DNA from: Candidatus Rokuibacteriota bacterium
GTDB lineage: Bacteria > Methylomirabilota > Methylomirabilia > Rokubacteriales > CSP1-6
Length of the DNA stretch: 43,130 nucleotides
NCBI GenBank assembly: GCA_016179875.1
Contig: JACPCH010000022.1
Span: 1 to 43,130 of the forward strand
Direction of reading: 5' to 3'
Made by a program: the position numbers and the translations under genes. The notes under the pieces were generated by a model that saw only the letters and a list, made by a program, of their open reading frames with translations, searched no databases and had not been told where the DNA came from. Positions within the stretch are counted from its first letter, which is position 1. Each line of letters begins with the position of its first letter. This document shows, one piece after another, positions 22,637 to 31,092 of the stretch.

Positions 22637-23155
22637 ATCAGCCAAGCCAAGGACATCCGCATCAACGAGGGCATCAGGGTCCGGGAAGTCCGGGTCGTCA
22701 GCGCCGAGGGGGCGCAGCTCGGCGTCATGCCGATCCAGCAGGCGCTCGACACCGCGCGGCAGCAGGAGCTGGATCTGGTCGAGGTCGCGCCGGAAGCGCA
22801 GCCGCCGGTGTGCCGCATCATGGACTTCGGCAAGTACAAGTACACGCAGGCGCGGCGCCTCAAGGAGGCGCGGAAGAAGCAGACGACGATCCTGGTCAAG
22901 GAAGTGAAGATGGGCCCGAAGACCGAGCGGCACGACTTCGACTTCAAGCTCAAGCACGTGCGCCGGTTCCTCGAGGAGGGCCACAAGGCCAAGGTCACGG
23001 TGCGCTTCAAGGGCCGCGAGATGGCGCACACGGAGCTCGGCTGGAAGATGCTGAACAAGATGGTCGAGGCGACGCAGGACATCGCCACGACCGAGAACAA
23101 TCCGCGGATGGAGGGCCGGATGCTCCACATCATCCTGAGCCCGAAGGCGCACTGA
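22637..23155 (+). CDS. infC: Translation initiation factor IF-3 (ATC start)
   Basis: Binds the 30S subunit and checks start-codon fidelity. The track's GTG start at 22727 would cut off the conserved N-terminal segment. In frame upstream, AGGAGGAG (22621-22628) is followed 8 nt later by ATC at 22637, giving 172 aa starting ISQAKDIRINEGIRV, the normal IF-3 beginning. IF-3 genes typically use AUU/AUC/AUA starts so that IF-3 represses its own synthesis, and this gene fits that rule. Family signatures include PPVCRIMDFGKYKY and KEVKMGPKTERHDFDFKL. rpmI and rplT follow, the classical operon. Confidence 0.95.
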   Translation: MSQAKDIRINEGIRVREVRVVSAEGAQLGVMPIQQALDTARQQELDLVEVAPEAQPPVCRIMDFGKYKYTQARRLKEARKKQTTILVKEVKMGPKTERHDFDFKLKHVRRFLEEGHKAKVTVRFKGREMAHTELGWKMLNKMVEATQDIATTENNPRMEGRMLHIILSPKAH

Positions 23156-23168
23156 CGAGGAGACGGCG

Positions 23169-23366
23169 ATGCCGAAGATGAAGACCAAGCGCGCCGCCGC
23201 GAAGCGGCTCAAGAGGACGGCCTCGGGCAAGCTGAAGCGGCACTCGGGCTGGAAGGGCCACCTGCTGGAGGCCAAGCAGCCCAAGCGCCGGCGGAAGCTC
23301 CGCAAGGCGGCGCTGATCTCGAAGGCGGACGAGCCCCGTCTCAGCGTGCTCGTTCCCTATCTCTGA
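23169..23366 (+). CDS. rpmI: 50S ribosomal protein L35
   Basis: A 65-aa highly basic protein with the standard L35 opening MPKMKTKRAAAKRLKRTASG and the K..GHLL motif. It begins 13 nt after infC behind GAGGAGA and is followed 19 nt later by rplT. Length is normal. Confidence 0.97.
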   Translation: MPKMKTKRAAAKRLKRTASGKLKRHSGWKGHLLEAKQPKRRRKLRKAALISKADEPRLSVLVPYL

Positions 23367-23385
23367 TTCCGGGAGGATGTGACGC

Positions 23386-23742
23386 ATGCCACGGGCAAAA
23401 GGTGGAGCCAAGACGCGCCAGCGGCGCAAGAAGATCCTCAAGAAGGCGAAGGGCTACGTCGGCGGGCGCCGCAAGCTCTACCGCACGGCGGCCGAGACCG
23501 TCCTCCGCGCCGGGGCGTTCGCGTACCGTGGGCGCAAGCAGAAGAAGCGCCTGGCGCGCGGGCTCTGGATCGTCCGCATCAACGCCGCCTGCCGGCAGGT
23601 GGGGCTGTCGTACTCCGTGTTCATGGCCGCGCTGAAGAAGGCCGGGATCCTGCTGGACCGCAAGGTGCTGGCCGAGCTGGCGGTCTCCGACCCGCAGGCG
23701 TTCGCGAAGCTCGCCGAGACCGCGAAGGCCCAGGCCCGCTAG
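23386..23742 (+). CDS. rplT: 50S ribosomal protein L20
   Basis: A 118-aa basic protein binding 23S rRNA early in assembly, matching L20 throughout: [20 protein letters not shown], the [13 protein letters not shown] loop, [18 protein letters not shown] and the C-terminal [12 protein letters not shown]. It follows rpmI in the infC operon behind GGGAGGATG. In other bacteria L20 represses this operon; no clear L20 mimic was identified here. Confidence 0.97.
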   Translation: MPRAKGGAKTRQRRKKILKKAKGYVGGRRKLYRTAAETVLRAGAFAYRGRKQKKRLARGLWIVRINAACRQVGLSYSVFMAALKKAGILLDRKVLAELAVSDPQAFAKLAETAKAQAR

Positions 23743-23746
23743 GTTC

Positions 23747-24772
23747 GTGACGCATCCGCGGGTCGACGCCGTTGCGCAGGAGGCGCGTGACGCGATCGCG
23801 TCGGCCCGGTCCTCGGCCGAGCTGGAGCAGGTCCGCGTCACCTATCTCGGCCGCCAGGGCGCCCTCACCCAGCTGCTCCGCGGGCTCGGCGCGCTGCCGG
23901 CCGCGGAGCGCCCGGCGGTCGGCGCGGCCGCCAACGAGGCCAAGCGCGAGCTGGAAGCGCTGCTGGAGTCCCGGCTCGCCGCCGCGCTCGAGGGCGAGCG
24001 GCGGGTCCGGCGCGAGAGCGAGCGGCCCGACCTGACGCTGCCGGGGCGCCGCCCGCCGCGGGGCGCGCTCCACCCCCTGACGCGCGTGCACGACGAGATC
24101 GTCGCCATCTTCGCGGGCCTCGGCTTCTCCGTCGCCGAGGGCCCGGAGATCGAGACCGACTACCACAACTTCGAGGCGCTCAACATCCCGCGCGACCACC
24201 CGGCGCGGGACATGCAGGACACGCTCTACCTCTCGGAGTCCACGCTCCTCCGGACCCACACCTCGCCCGTCCAGATCCGGGCGATGCTGGCCCGGAAGCC
24301 GCCGGTCCGGATCATCGTGCCGGGCCGGGTCTTCCGCCGCGACGTCGCCGACACGTCGCACTCGCCGATGTTCCACCAGGTCGAGGGGCTCGCGGTGGAC
24401 CGCGCCATCACGATGGGCGACCTCAAGGGGACGCTCGAGCTCTTCGCGCGCGAGATGTTCGGGCCCGGGTCGCGGATCCGCTTCCGGCCCTCGTTCTTCC
24501 CGTTCACCGAGCCCTCGGCGGAGGTGGACGTGCTCTGCTTCGTCTGCCGCGGCGGCGGCTGCCGGCTCTGCAAGCAGTCGGGCTGGCTCGAGATCCTGGG
24601 CTCCGGCATGGTGCACCCGCGCGTCCTGACGAACGTCGGCTACGATCCGGAGGAGGTCACGGGCTGGGCCTTCGGCATGGGGATCGAGCGGATCGCGATG
24701 CTCAAGTACGGCATCGACGACCTCCGGCTGTTCTTCGACAACGATCTCCGCTTCCTCCGGCAGTTCGCGTGA
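23747..24772 (+). CDS. pheS: Phenylalanine--tRNA ligase alpha subunit
   Basis: Catalytic subunit of the heterotetrameric PheRS, 341 aa. The N-terminal coiled-coil (residues about 1-90) binds tRNA. The class II core shows motif 1 around HPLTRVHDEIVAIFAGLGF, motif 2 FRRDVADTSHSPMFHQVEGL and motif 3 GMGIERIAM, with substrate-binding EIETDYHNFEALN. It starts at GTG 23747, four nt after rplT, and overlaps pheT by GTGA. There is no separate promoter, so it belongs to the infC-rpmI-rplT transcript. Confidence 0.96.
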   Translation: MTHPRVDAVAQEARDAIASARSSAELEQVRVTYLGRQGALTQLLRGLGALPAAERPAVGAAANEAKRELEALLESRLAAALEGERRVRRESERPDLTLPGRRPPRGALHPLTRVHDEIVAIFAGLGFSVAEGPEIETDYHNFEALNIPRDHPARDMQDTLYLSESTLLRTHTSPVQIRAMLARKPPVRIIVPGRVFRRDVADTSHSPMFHQVEGLAVDRAITMGDLKGTLELFAREMFGPGSRIRFRPSFFPFTEPSAEVDVLCFVCRGGGCRLCKQSGWLEILGSGMVHPRVLTNVGYDPEEVTGWAFGMGIERIAMLKYGIDDLRLFFDNDLRFLRQFA

Positions 24773-27180
24773 AGATCCCGTATCGCTGGATCGGGGAGTT
24801 CGTCGAGCTGAGGCTCGGCGCCGCGGCGGCGGCCGACCGGCTCGTCAACGCGGGCCTCGAGGTCGCGAGCGTCACGCCGCTGGCGCCCGCCGGCCTCGCG
24901 GGGGTCGTCGTCGGCGAGATCGAGGCGATCGAGCGCGAGCTCGGCGAGAGCCACGGCCACCGGCTCCTCCTCTGCCGCGTCTCGACGGGGCGCGAGCGGT
25001 TCTCGGTGATCTCCGGCGCGCCCAACACGACGGTGGGGACGCGCGCCGCCTTCGCGCCGCCCGGCGCCACGCTCCCGGGCGGCCGCCGGATCGCGGCGGC
25101 GAAGATCCGCGGCGTCGAGTCGCAGGGGATGCTCTGCTCCGAGCGCGAGCTCGGGCTCGGCGACGAGCACGAGGCGGGCCTGCTCGTCCTCGACGGCGAC
25201 GCGCGCCCGGGCCAGGATCTGGTCGCCCACCTGGGCCTCGACGACCACGTCCTCGAGATCGAGATCACGCCGAACCGCCCCGACTGCCTCTCGGTCGTGG
25301 GCGTGGCGCGGGAGCTGGCGGCGCTCACGGGCTCGCGCCTGCGCGTGCCCGCGCCCGCGCTGCGCGAGTCGGGCGCGCCGGCGCGCACGCTGGCGCGCGT
25401 GAGGATCGAGGCGCCGGACCTCTGCCATCGCTTCACCGCGCGCGTCGTCAGCGGCGTCCGGGTCGGCCCGTCGCCGGCCTGGCTGGGCGCGCGCCTCCGG
25501 GCCGTGGGCCTGCGCCCGATCAGCAACGTCGTGGACGTGACGAACTACGTGCTCTGGGAGCGGGGCCACCCGCTCCACGCCTTCGACTACGACACGCTGG
25601 CCGAGCGGACCATCGTCGTCCGCCGGGCGGGGAAGGGGGAGCGCTTCACGACCCTCGACGGCCAGGAGCGCGTCCTCGACGACGCGATGCTGGTCATCGC
25701 CGATCCCGGGCGCGCCGTCGGCCTCGCCGGCGTCATGGGCGGCGCCAACACCGAGGTGTCGGCGGGGACGACGCGCGTGCTCCTCGAGAGCGCGTACTTC
25801 GACCCGGTCTCGATCCGCCGCACCTCGCGCGCGCTCGGGCTGCGGACCGACGCCGCCTACCGCTTCGAGCGTGGCGCCGACGTCGAGGCGCTCGTGGGCG
25901 CCTCCGCGCGCGCCGCCGGGCTCATCGCCGAGCTGGCGGGCGGGACGCTGGCGCGCGGGATGGTGGACGTGTACCCGCGCCGGCGGAAGCCCGTGCGCGT
26001 GCGCCTCCGGATGTCGCGCGTGAAGCGCGTCCTCGGCGTCGCCCCCCCGGCGGCGAAGGCCCGGGCGATTCTCGCCGGCCTCGGCCTGCCCACGCGCGCG
26101 AAGGGCGCGGCGCTCGACGTCGAGATCCCGAGCTTCCGGCGCGACCTCGCGATGGAGGACGACCTCGTCGAGGAGATCGTCCGCGTCTGGGGGTACGACA
26201 AGCTCCGCTCGACGCTCCCGGCGAGCGCGGTGGACGTCGTCACGCACCCGCCGGCCCTGCACCAGGCGCAGGTCGTGCGCCGCGCGCTGGCCGGCGCCGG
26301 GCTGGCCGAGGCGGTCACCCACGCGTTCGGCGACCCGGGGCGCGCGGCGCTCCTGCGCGCCGCCGGAGCGCCGGAGCCGCTCGGCCTCCTGAACCCGCTC
26401 GCCCAGGACGCGTCGGTCCTCCGGAGCCATCCGCTCGAGGGGCTGCTGGGCGCCGTGTCGGTCAACCTGAGGCGCCAGCAGCCCGACGTCGCGCTCTTCG
26501 AGATCTGCACGACGTACGAGCGCGCGGCCGGCGAGACGGGCGCGGCCGAGCCGCGCTGGGCGGCGATCGCGCTCAGCGGCGGGCGCACGGCGCACGCCTG
26601 GCACACGCCCGACGCTCCCGCCGACGTCTACGACGCCAAGGGCCTCGCCGAGCACGTCCTGGCCGCGCTGGGCGTCGCGGTCACGCCGGGCGGCGCCGGA
26701 CGGCTCGGCGGCTTCGAGCCCGACTGCCACGGCACCCTCGTCACGGCGGCGGGCGCGGTGGCCGCCGAGTTCGGCGAGGTCGCCGCCGCGGTGCGGGAGG
26801 CGTTCGGGCTCGACGCGCCCGTGTTCGGCGCCGCCGTGGCCCTCGACATCGCCGCCGCGGCCCCGGCCCCGGCGCTCGCCTACCAGGCGCTGCCGCGGTT
26901 CCCCGCCGTCCAGCGCGACCTCGCGTTCGTGCTCGGCGCCGCGCCGGCGCTGACGGCGGCCGAGATCGAAGCGGCGCTCGCCCGTGAGGCGGGGCCGCTG
27001 CTGCGCGCCCTCACGCTCTTCGACGTCTTCCGCTTCCCGGACGGCCGGCGGAGCCTCGCCTGGCGGCTCGTGTTCCAGGCCGAGGACCGCACGCTCACCG
27101 ACGACGAGGTCAACGCGATCCAGGCGCGCCTGACGGGCCGGATCACCGGGACGTTCCCGGTCACCCCGCGGAGCGCCTGA
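24769..27180 (+). CDS. pheT: Phenylalanine--tRNA ligase beta subunit
   Basis: Large PheRS subunit, 803 aa, of normal length. Domain order is visible: the N-terminal KIPYRWIGEFVEL segment, the tRNA-binding OB domain (about 40-150, VISGAPNTTVGT and GVESQGMLCSERELGLG), the B3/B4 editing domain (about 210-400, ISNVVDVTNYVLWERGHPLHAFD), B5 (about 405-480), the inactive catalytic-like core, and the C-terminal anticodon-binding FDX-ACB domain (LPRFPAVQRDLAFVL). The GTG start overlaps the pheS stop, and its own stop overlaps the next ATG by one base. Confidence 0.96.
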   Translation: MKIPYRWIGEFVELRLGAAAAADRLVNAGLEVASVTPLAPAGLAGVVVGEIEAIERELGESHGHRLLLCRVSTGRERFSVISGAPNTTVGTRAAFAPPGATLPGGRRIAAAKIRGVESQGMLCSERELGLGDEHEAGLLVLDGDARPGQDLVAHLGLDDHVLEIEITPNRPDCLSVVGVARELAALTGSRLRVPAPALRESGAPARTLARVRIEAPDLCHRFTARVVSGVRVGPSPAWLGARLRAVGLRPISNVVDVTNYVLWERGHPLHAFDYDTLAERTIVVRRAGKGERFTTLDGQERVLDDAMLVIADPGRAVGLAGVMGGANTEVSAGTTRVLLESAYFDPVSIRRTSRALGLRTDAAYRFERGADVEALVGASARAAGLIAELAGGTLARGMVDVYPRRRKPVRVRLRMSRVKRVLGVAPPAAKARAILAGLGLPTRAKGAALDVEIPSFRRDLAMEDDLVEEIVRVWGYDKLRSTLPASAVDVVTHPPALHQAQVVRRALAGAGLAEAVTHAFGDPGRAALLRAAGAPEPLGLLNPLAQDASVLRSHPLEGLLGAVSVNLRRQQPDVALFEICTTYERAAGETGAAEPRWAAIALSGGRTAHAWHTPDAPADVYDAKGLAEHVLAALGVAVTPGGAGRLGGFEPDCHGTLVTAAGAVAAEFGEVAAAVREAFGLDAPVFGAAVALDIAAAAPAPALAYQALPRFPAVQRDLAFVLGAAPALTAAEIEAALAREAGPLLRALTLFDVFRFPDGRRSLAWRLVFQAEDRTLTDDEVNAIQARLTGRITGTFPVTPRSA

Positions 27181-27386
27181 TGGGCGACGGCGTGAGCGAG
27201 CGCCTCGGCGAGCTGGAGGAGGCCGTGCGGCGGGCCCTGGACGTGCTCGCCCGCCTGCGCGCCGAGAACGCCCAGCTCACGCGGGAGGTCCGTCGCCTCG
27301 CCGACGAGAAGAAGCACGCGCTCGCCCAGGTGGACACGATCCTGAAGGACCTCGCGAAGCTCGAGCTCGACCGGACGCCGGAATGA
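27180..27386 (+). CDS. Small coiled-coil protein (ZapB-like)
   Basis: A 68-aa, all-helical, Leu-heptad protein (LGELEEAVRRALDVLARLRA, then ENAQLTREVRRLADEK). It is coupled to pheT (TGATG) and overlaps zapA by 4 nt. Size, composition and position just before zapA suggest a ZapB-type cell-division accessory coiled coil, but coiled coils give little sequence specificity, so the name is by context only. Confidence 0.8.
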   Translation: MGDGVSERLGELEEAVRRALDVLARLRAENAQLTREVRRLADEKKHALAQVDTILKDLAKLELDRTPE

Positions 27387-27673
27387 GCGAGCCCGCGCGG
27401 GTCGAGCTGACACTCCTCGGCCAGACCCTCACGATCCGCACCGAGGCGGCGCCCGACTACCTCCGTACGCTCGCCAAGTACCTGGAGGACCGCGTGGCCC
27501 AGCTCACGCGCTCGGGCGTGAAGGAGCCGGGAACCGCGCTCACGCTGGCCGCGCTCGACATCGCCGACGAGCTGTTCCAGGCGCGCGAGGCGGGCGGGCG
27601 CGACCGCGGCGACGCGGACCGGCGCCTCGGGGCCCTGATCGCGCTGCTCGAGCAGGCCGTCAGGGAGCCCTGA
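27383..27673 (+). CDS. zapA: Cell division protein ZapA
   Basis: A 96-aa FtsZ-ring stabiliser. The N-terminal half has the ZapA fold signature (VELTLLGQTLTIRTEAAPDY, then LRTLAKYLEDRV), the family's T.A.LAALDIADELF helix follows, and the C-terminus is a coiled coil. It is the last gene of the long thrS-pheT transcript and ends 3 nt before the 3' end of the convergent minus-strand binding-protein gene. In proteobacteria 6S RNA often follows zapA. Here a 6S-like RNA is instead at 33.5 kb. Confidence 0.92.
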   Translation: MSEPARVELTLLGQTLTIRTEAAPDYLRTLAKYLEDRVAQLTRSGVKEPGTALTLAALDIADELFQAREAGGRDRGDADRRLGALIALLEQAVREP

Positions 27674-27676
27674 GCC

Positions 27677-29179
27677 TCAGCGCGCCAGCGGGAACACGTA
27701 GTGGAACTCGGGCCCCTGGAGCGTGTGGATCTCCTTCACCTTGTCGCCCACGGCGGTGAACGAGGTGACGCGGTACATGAACAGCCACGGCGCCTCGTCG
27801 AAGATGCGCTTCTGCACGTCGGCGTAGATCCGCCGGCGCCGCGTCTCGTCGAACGTGGACGCGCCGGCGTCGATCAGGGCGTCCACGTCCTTGTTCACGT
27901 AGGCGCCGAGGTTCCAGAGCGCGCCGGCCCGGCGGCTGTGGAAGATGCTCTGGAGCACCTGGTCGGGGTCGCCCGTGGACCCGCCCCAGCCGAGCATGTA
28001 GAGGTTGAAGTCCTTCTTCTTGATGGCGTCGATGTACCCCGCCCAGTCGCCGATCACCCGCAGGTCGACCGTGAGGCCCGCGGCCTTCAGGTAACCCGCG
28101 ACCGCCTGGGAGACCTGGCTGTCGAGGAGGTAGCGGTTCTCGGGGGACAGCAGCACGACGCGGGCGCCCACGGCGTTCGCCTCCCGCAGCAGCTGCCTGG
28201 CCTTCTCGGGGTCGTACGCCCACGTCCCGACCGCGGTGTGCCCCCACAGCATCGACTCGATGACCGAGCGCGCGGGGGCGCCGGCGCCCTGCAGCACGCG
28301 CTGGATGATGGCCGTCTTGTCCACCGCGTGATTGATCGCCTGCCGCACGCGCGGGTCGCTGGTCGGCGCCAGCGCGAGGTTGAGCTGGTAGAAGATGTTG
28401 CGCCCCTCGATGCGGAGCAGCCGCACGCCCTTGGCGCCCTCGAGCTGCCGGGCCTCGGCCGGCCCCAGCCGGAGCGCGATGTCCGCCTGACCGCGCTGCA
28501 TCATGAACAGGCGCGTCGTCACCTCCGGGACGAACTGGAAGCCGATCTGGTCGTAGGTGGGCCGGGCGCCGTGGTACGCGTCGTTGCGCACGACGACGAT
28601 GCGGGTGCCGCGCGTCCATTCCTTGAAGGCGTACGGCCCGCAGCTCACGGGCTGCACGCCGTAGCGGTCCCCCAGCGCCGCGTCGGCCCTGGCGCTCACG
28701 AGGCCCGCGTTCGGGTGCGCGAGGCTGTTGCGCAGGCTGGGGAAGGGCTTCTGCGTGGTCAGGATGAGCGTGTCCTCGCCCTCGGTCCGGATCTCGCTGA
28801 TGGCCTGGAAGAGGACGCGCTGCGAGCCGCCCTTCCGGCGCATGCGCTCGATCGTGTACTTGACGGCCTCCGCGTTCACGGCCGTCCCGTCGTGGAACCT
28901 GGCGCCGCGCTTGAGCTTGAGGGTCCAGGTCCGCTGATCCGCGCTCAGGCTCTCGTGCGCGATGAGGTCGGGCGTCGGCTCCATGTCGTCGTTGAACGTG
29001 TAGAGCCGGCAGTAGACGTGGTACATGACCATCGTCTGGTCGCCGCTCAGGATCTCGACGGGGTCGAGGTTGGCGAACTCGGACGGCAGGAGGACCGTCA
29101 GAGACTGGGCCTGCGCGCTCGCCGCGATCCCGCCGAGCGCCACCAGTGCCGCCAGGAACACCAGAGTCCGTGAACGCAT
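27677..29179 (-). CDS. Dipeptide-type ABC transporter substrate-binding protein (SBP_bac_5)
   Basis: Exported family 5 binding protein, 500 aa. The start at ATG 29179, behind GAGGGACTG, opens a signal peptide (RSRTLVFLAALVALGGIAAS, cleavage near AQAQ). The track's longer form adds unrelated residues. Landmarks are EFANLDPVEILSGDQT, WTLKLKRGARFHDGTAVNAE, QPVSCGPYAFKEWTRG and YAYDPEKARQLL-type motifs. It is the distal gene of the minus-strand FAH-permease-permease-SBP set, 120 nt after the DppC-like gene. The pocket cannot be assigned. It is clearly divergent from the other SBP in this window (6368-7960). Confidence 0.92.
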   Translation of the reverse strand: MRSRTLVFLAALVALGGIAASAQAQSLTVLLPSEFANLDPVEILSGDQTMVMYHVYCRLYTFNDDMEPTPDLIAHESLSADQRTWTLKLKRGARFHDGTAVNAEAVKYTIERMRRKGGSQRVLFQAISEIRTEGEDTLILTTQKPFPSLRNSLAHPNAGLVSARADAALGDRYGVQPVSCGPYAFKEWTRGTRIVVVRNDAYHGARPTYDQIGFQFVPEVTTRLFMMQRGQADIALRLGPAEARQLEGAKGVRLLRIEGRNIFYQLNLALAPTSDPRVRQAINHAVDKTAIIQRVLQGAGAPARSVIESMLWGHTAVGTWAYDPEKARQLLREANAVGARVVLLSPENRYLLDSQVSQAVAGYLKAAGLTVDLRVIGDWAGYIDAIKKKDFNLYMLGWGGSTGDPDQVLQSIFHSRRAGALWNLGAYVNKDVDALIDAGASTFDETRRRRIYADVQKRIFDEAPWLFMYRVTSFTAVGDKVKEIHTLQGPEFHYVFPLAR

Positions 29180-29299
29180 GACAGTCCCTCCTCGGGTTGA
29201 GTGCACGACGTCCTCGGGGCGCCGCCTCACGACCGCGGGGTGCATGATCGGCCACGGGCCCGTCCGCACATGGTAGCTCCATTCCCGGCGCGGCGGGTC

Positions 29300-30187
29300 C
29301 TAGAGCTCGAGCAGCACGCCGCGGGTCCGCCGCGGGTCGAGGGCCAGGCGCAGGCCGTCCCCGAACAGGTTGATGCCGAGGATCGTCAGCATGATCGCGA
29401 CGCCGGGATACACGATGAGCTGCCCGTGCTGGAGCATGTAGCGCCGCCCGGTGTTGAGCATGGCCCCCCACTCCGGCGTCTCCGGCGGGACGCCGACGCC
29501 GAGGAACGACAGGGTCGCGCCCACCAGGATGGCCGTCGCCACCTGGAGCGCGGCGAGGACGACGATCGAGTTGATCAGCGTGGGCGCGATGTGCCGGACC
29601 AGGATGCGCGCCGGCGACGCCCCGAGCGCCCGCGCGGCGGTGACCGAGTCCCGCTCGCGGGCCACCAGCGTCGAGGCGCGGGCCACCCGGCCGAAGACCG
29701 GCACCGCGCGCAGCCCGACGGCGAGGAGCACGTTGGTCACGCCGGTGCCGGCGACGGCCACCACCATCAGCGCGATCAGGACGCCCGGGAACGTCAGCAG
29801 CATGTCCACGATCCGCGTGAACGCCCCGTCGAGCCGGCCGCCCGCGTAGCCGCTCACCACGCCCGCGGAGCCCCCGAGCACGAGGCCGAACAGCGTGGCG
29901 CCGACGCCGATCAGGAGCGACAGCCGCGAGCCCGCGACCAGCCGGGCGAGGGTGTCCCGGCCGAGCTGATCCGTGCCCAGCCAGTGCCCGCGGCTCGGGC
30001 CTTCGAGCGCGCGCGCGAGGTCCTGGGCGTAGGGATCGAGGGTGAGGCTCGGACCGATCGCCGCCACCAGCGCCAGCACCGCGAGGATGCCCAGCCCGAC
30101 CCGGCCGGTCGCGGGCAGCCGGGCCCGGCGGCCGCGCGGCGCGGGCGGCGGGCTAGGCGTGCCGGGCCCGGGGATCGATGACGCCAT
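29300..30187 (-). CDS. Dipeptide-type ABC transporter permease (DppC-like)
   Basis: Inner-membrane permease of about 295 aa. The ATG at 30187 (MASSIPGPGT) overlaps the end of the DppB-like gene by 35 nt; the longer track start adds a Trp/Ser-rich shadow of that gene. Signatures are HWLGTDQLGRDTLARL, the EAA loop (DSVTAARALGASPARILVRHIAPT) and NLFGDGLRLALDPR at the end. As at the first transporter locus no ATP-binding subunits are encoded next to it. It lies between DppB and the binding-protein gene, transcribed leftward. Confidence 0.92.
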   Translation of the reverse strand: MASSIPGPGTPSPPPAPRGRRARLPATGRVGLGILAVLALVAAIGPSLTLDPYAQDLARALEGPSRGHWLGTDQLGRDTLARLVAGSRLSLLIGVGATLFGLVLGGSAGVVSGYAGGRLDGAFTRIVDMLLTFPGVLIALMVVAVAGTGVTNVLLAVGLRAVPVFGRVARASTLVARERDSVTAARALGASPARILVRHIAPTLINSIVVLAALQVATAILVGATLSFLGVGVPPETPEWGAMLNTGRRYMLQHGQLIVYPGVAIMLTILGINLFGDGLRLALDPRRTRGVLLEL

Positions 30188-31073
30188 TGAGGAGATCCAC
30201 GGCGAGGTTGAGCAGCGCGAAGAGCAGGGCCAGGGCCAGGACGATGCCCTGGACCATGGGGTAGTCGCGGGTCGCGATGGCATCGACGAGCGCCTTGCCG
30301 GCGCCGGGCCAGGCGAAGATCGTCTCCACCGCGATCACCCCGCCGAAGAGCCGCCCGAACTCGAGCCCGGCGACCGTGACCGGCGGGATCAACGCGTTGC
30401 GCATGGCGTGCCGCCAGAGCACCTGGGTCCGCCGCGCGCCCTTGGCGACCGCCGTCCGGATGAAGTCCTCGCCCAGCACTTCGAGGAGGGTCGACCGCGA
30501 CAGCCGGGCGAACACCGCGAGGCTGTTGGGCATCAGCGTCGCCACCGGAAGGACCAGATGGGCCCAGCTGTCGCTGCCGGCGACGGGCAGGAGGCCGAGC
30601 TGCACCGCGAAGAGCAGCACCAGGAGCAGGCCCAGCCAGAACGAGGGCGCCGACACCCCGAGCAGCGCGAAGACGAGCAGCGCCACGTCCGGCCACCGGC
30701 CGGCCCGGACGGCGGCGGTCATCCCGAGGGCCAGCCCCAGGACGAAGGCCAGCGCGATCGACGTGAATCCGAGCAGGAGCGTGGCGGGCAGCCGCCCGGC
30801 CAGCTCCTCGAGCACGGGCTGCTTGCTGCGGATCGACTGCCCGAGGTCGCCCCGCAGGACGTTTTTCAGATAGACGGCGTACTGCACGAGCACGGGCTGG
30901 TCGAGGCCGAGGCGCGCGCGGATCCCGGCGACGATCTCGGGGCTCGCGTCCTGCCCCGCCAGGACCGTCGCGGGATCGCCGGGCACCAGGCGGAGCAGGA
31001 TGAACACCACCGCGCTGATCAGGAGCAGCGTGGGGGCGAGCCGCGCGAGCCGGCGGAGCAGGTAGGTCAGCAC
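30153..31073 (-). CDS. Dipeptide-type ABC transporter permease (DppB-like)
   Basis: A 306-aa permease with about six membrane spans. The N-terminus MLTYLLRRLARLAPTLLLIS, VPGDPAT motif, LGLDQPVLVQYAVYL and cytoplasmic EAA loop (DFIRTAVAKGARRTQVLWRHAMRN) place it firmly in the DppB family. It begins 19 nt after the FAH gene and overlaps the DppC-like gene, so the four-gene set is one operon led by the hydrolase. Confidence 0.93.
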   Translation of the reverse strand: MLTYLLRRLARLAPTLLLISAVVFILLRLVPGDPATVLAGQDASPEIVAGIRARLGLDQPVLVQYAVYLKNVLRGDLGQSIRSKQPVLEELAGRLPATLLLGFTSIALAFVLGLALGMTAAVRAGRWPDVALLVFALLGVSAPSFWLGLLLVLLFAVQLGLLPVAGSDSWAHLVLPVATLMPNSLAVFARLSRSTLLEVLGEDFIRTAVAKGARRTQVLWRHAMRNALIPPVTVAGLEFGRLFGGVIAVETIFAWPGAGKALVDAIATRDYPMVQGIVLALALLFALLNLAVDLLNGVIDPRARHA

Positions 31074-31092
31074 CGCCGGGTGTCGCCGGCCC

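Noticed and set aside
24640-26730. 696-aa minus-strand ORF antisense to pheS and pheT
   Set aside because: Complementary to two certain genes and of repetitive Arg/Asp/Ala shadow composition.
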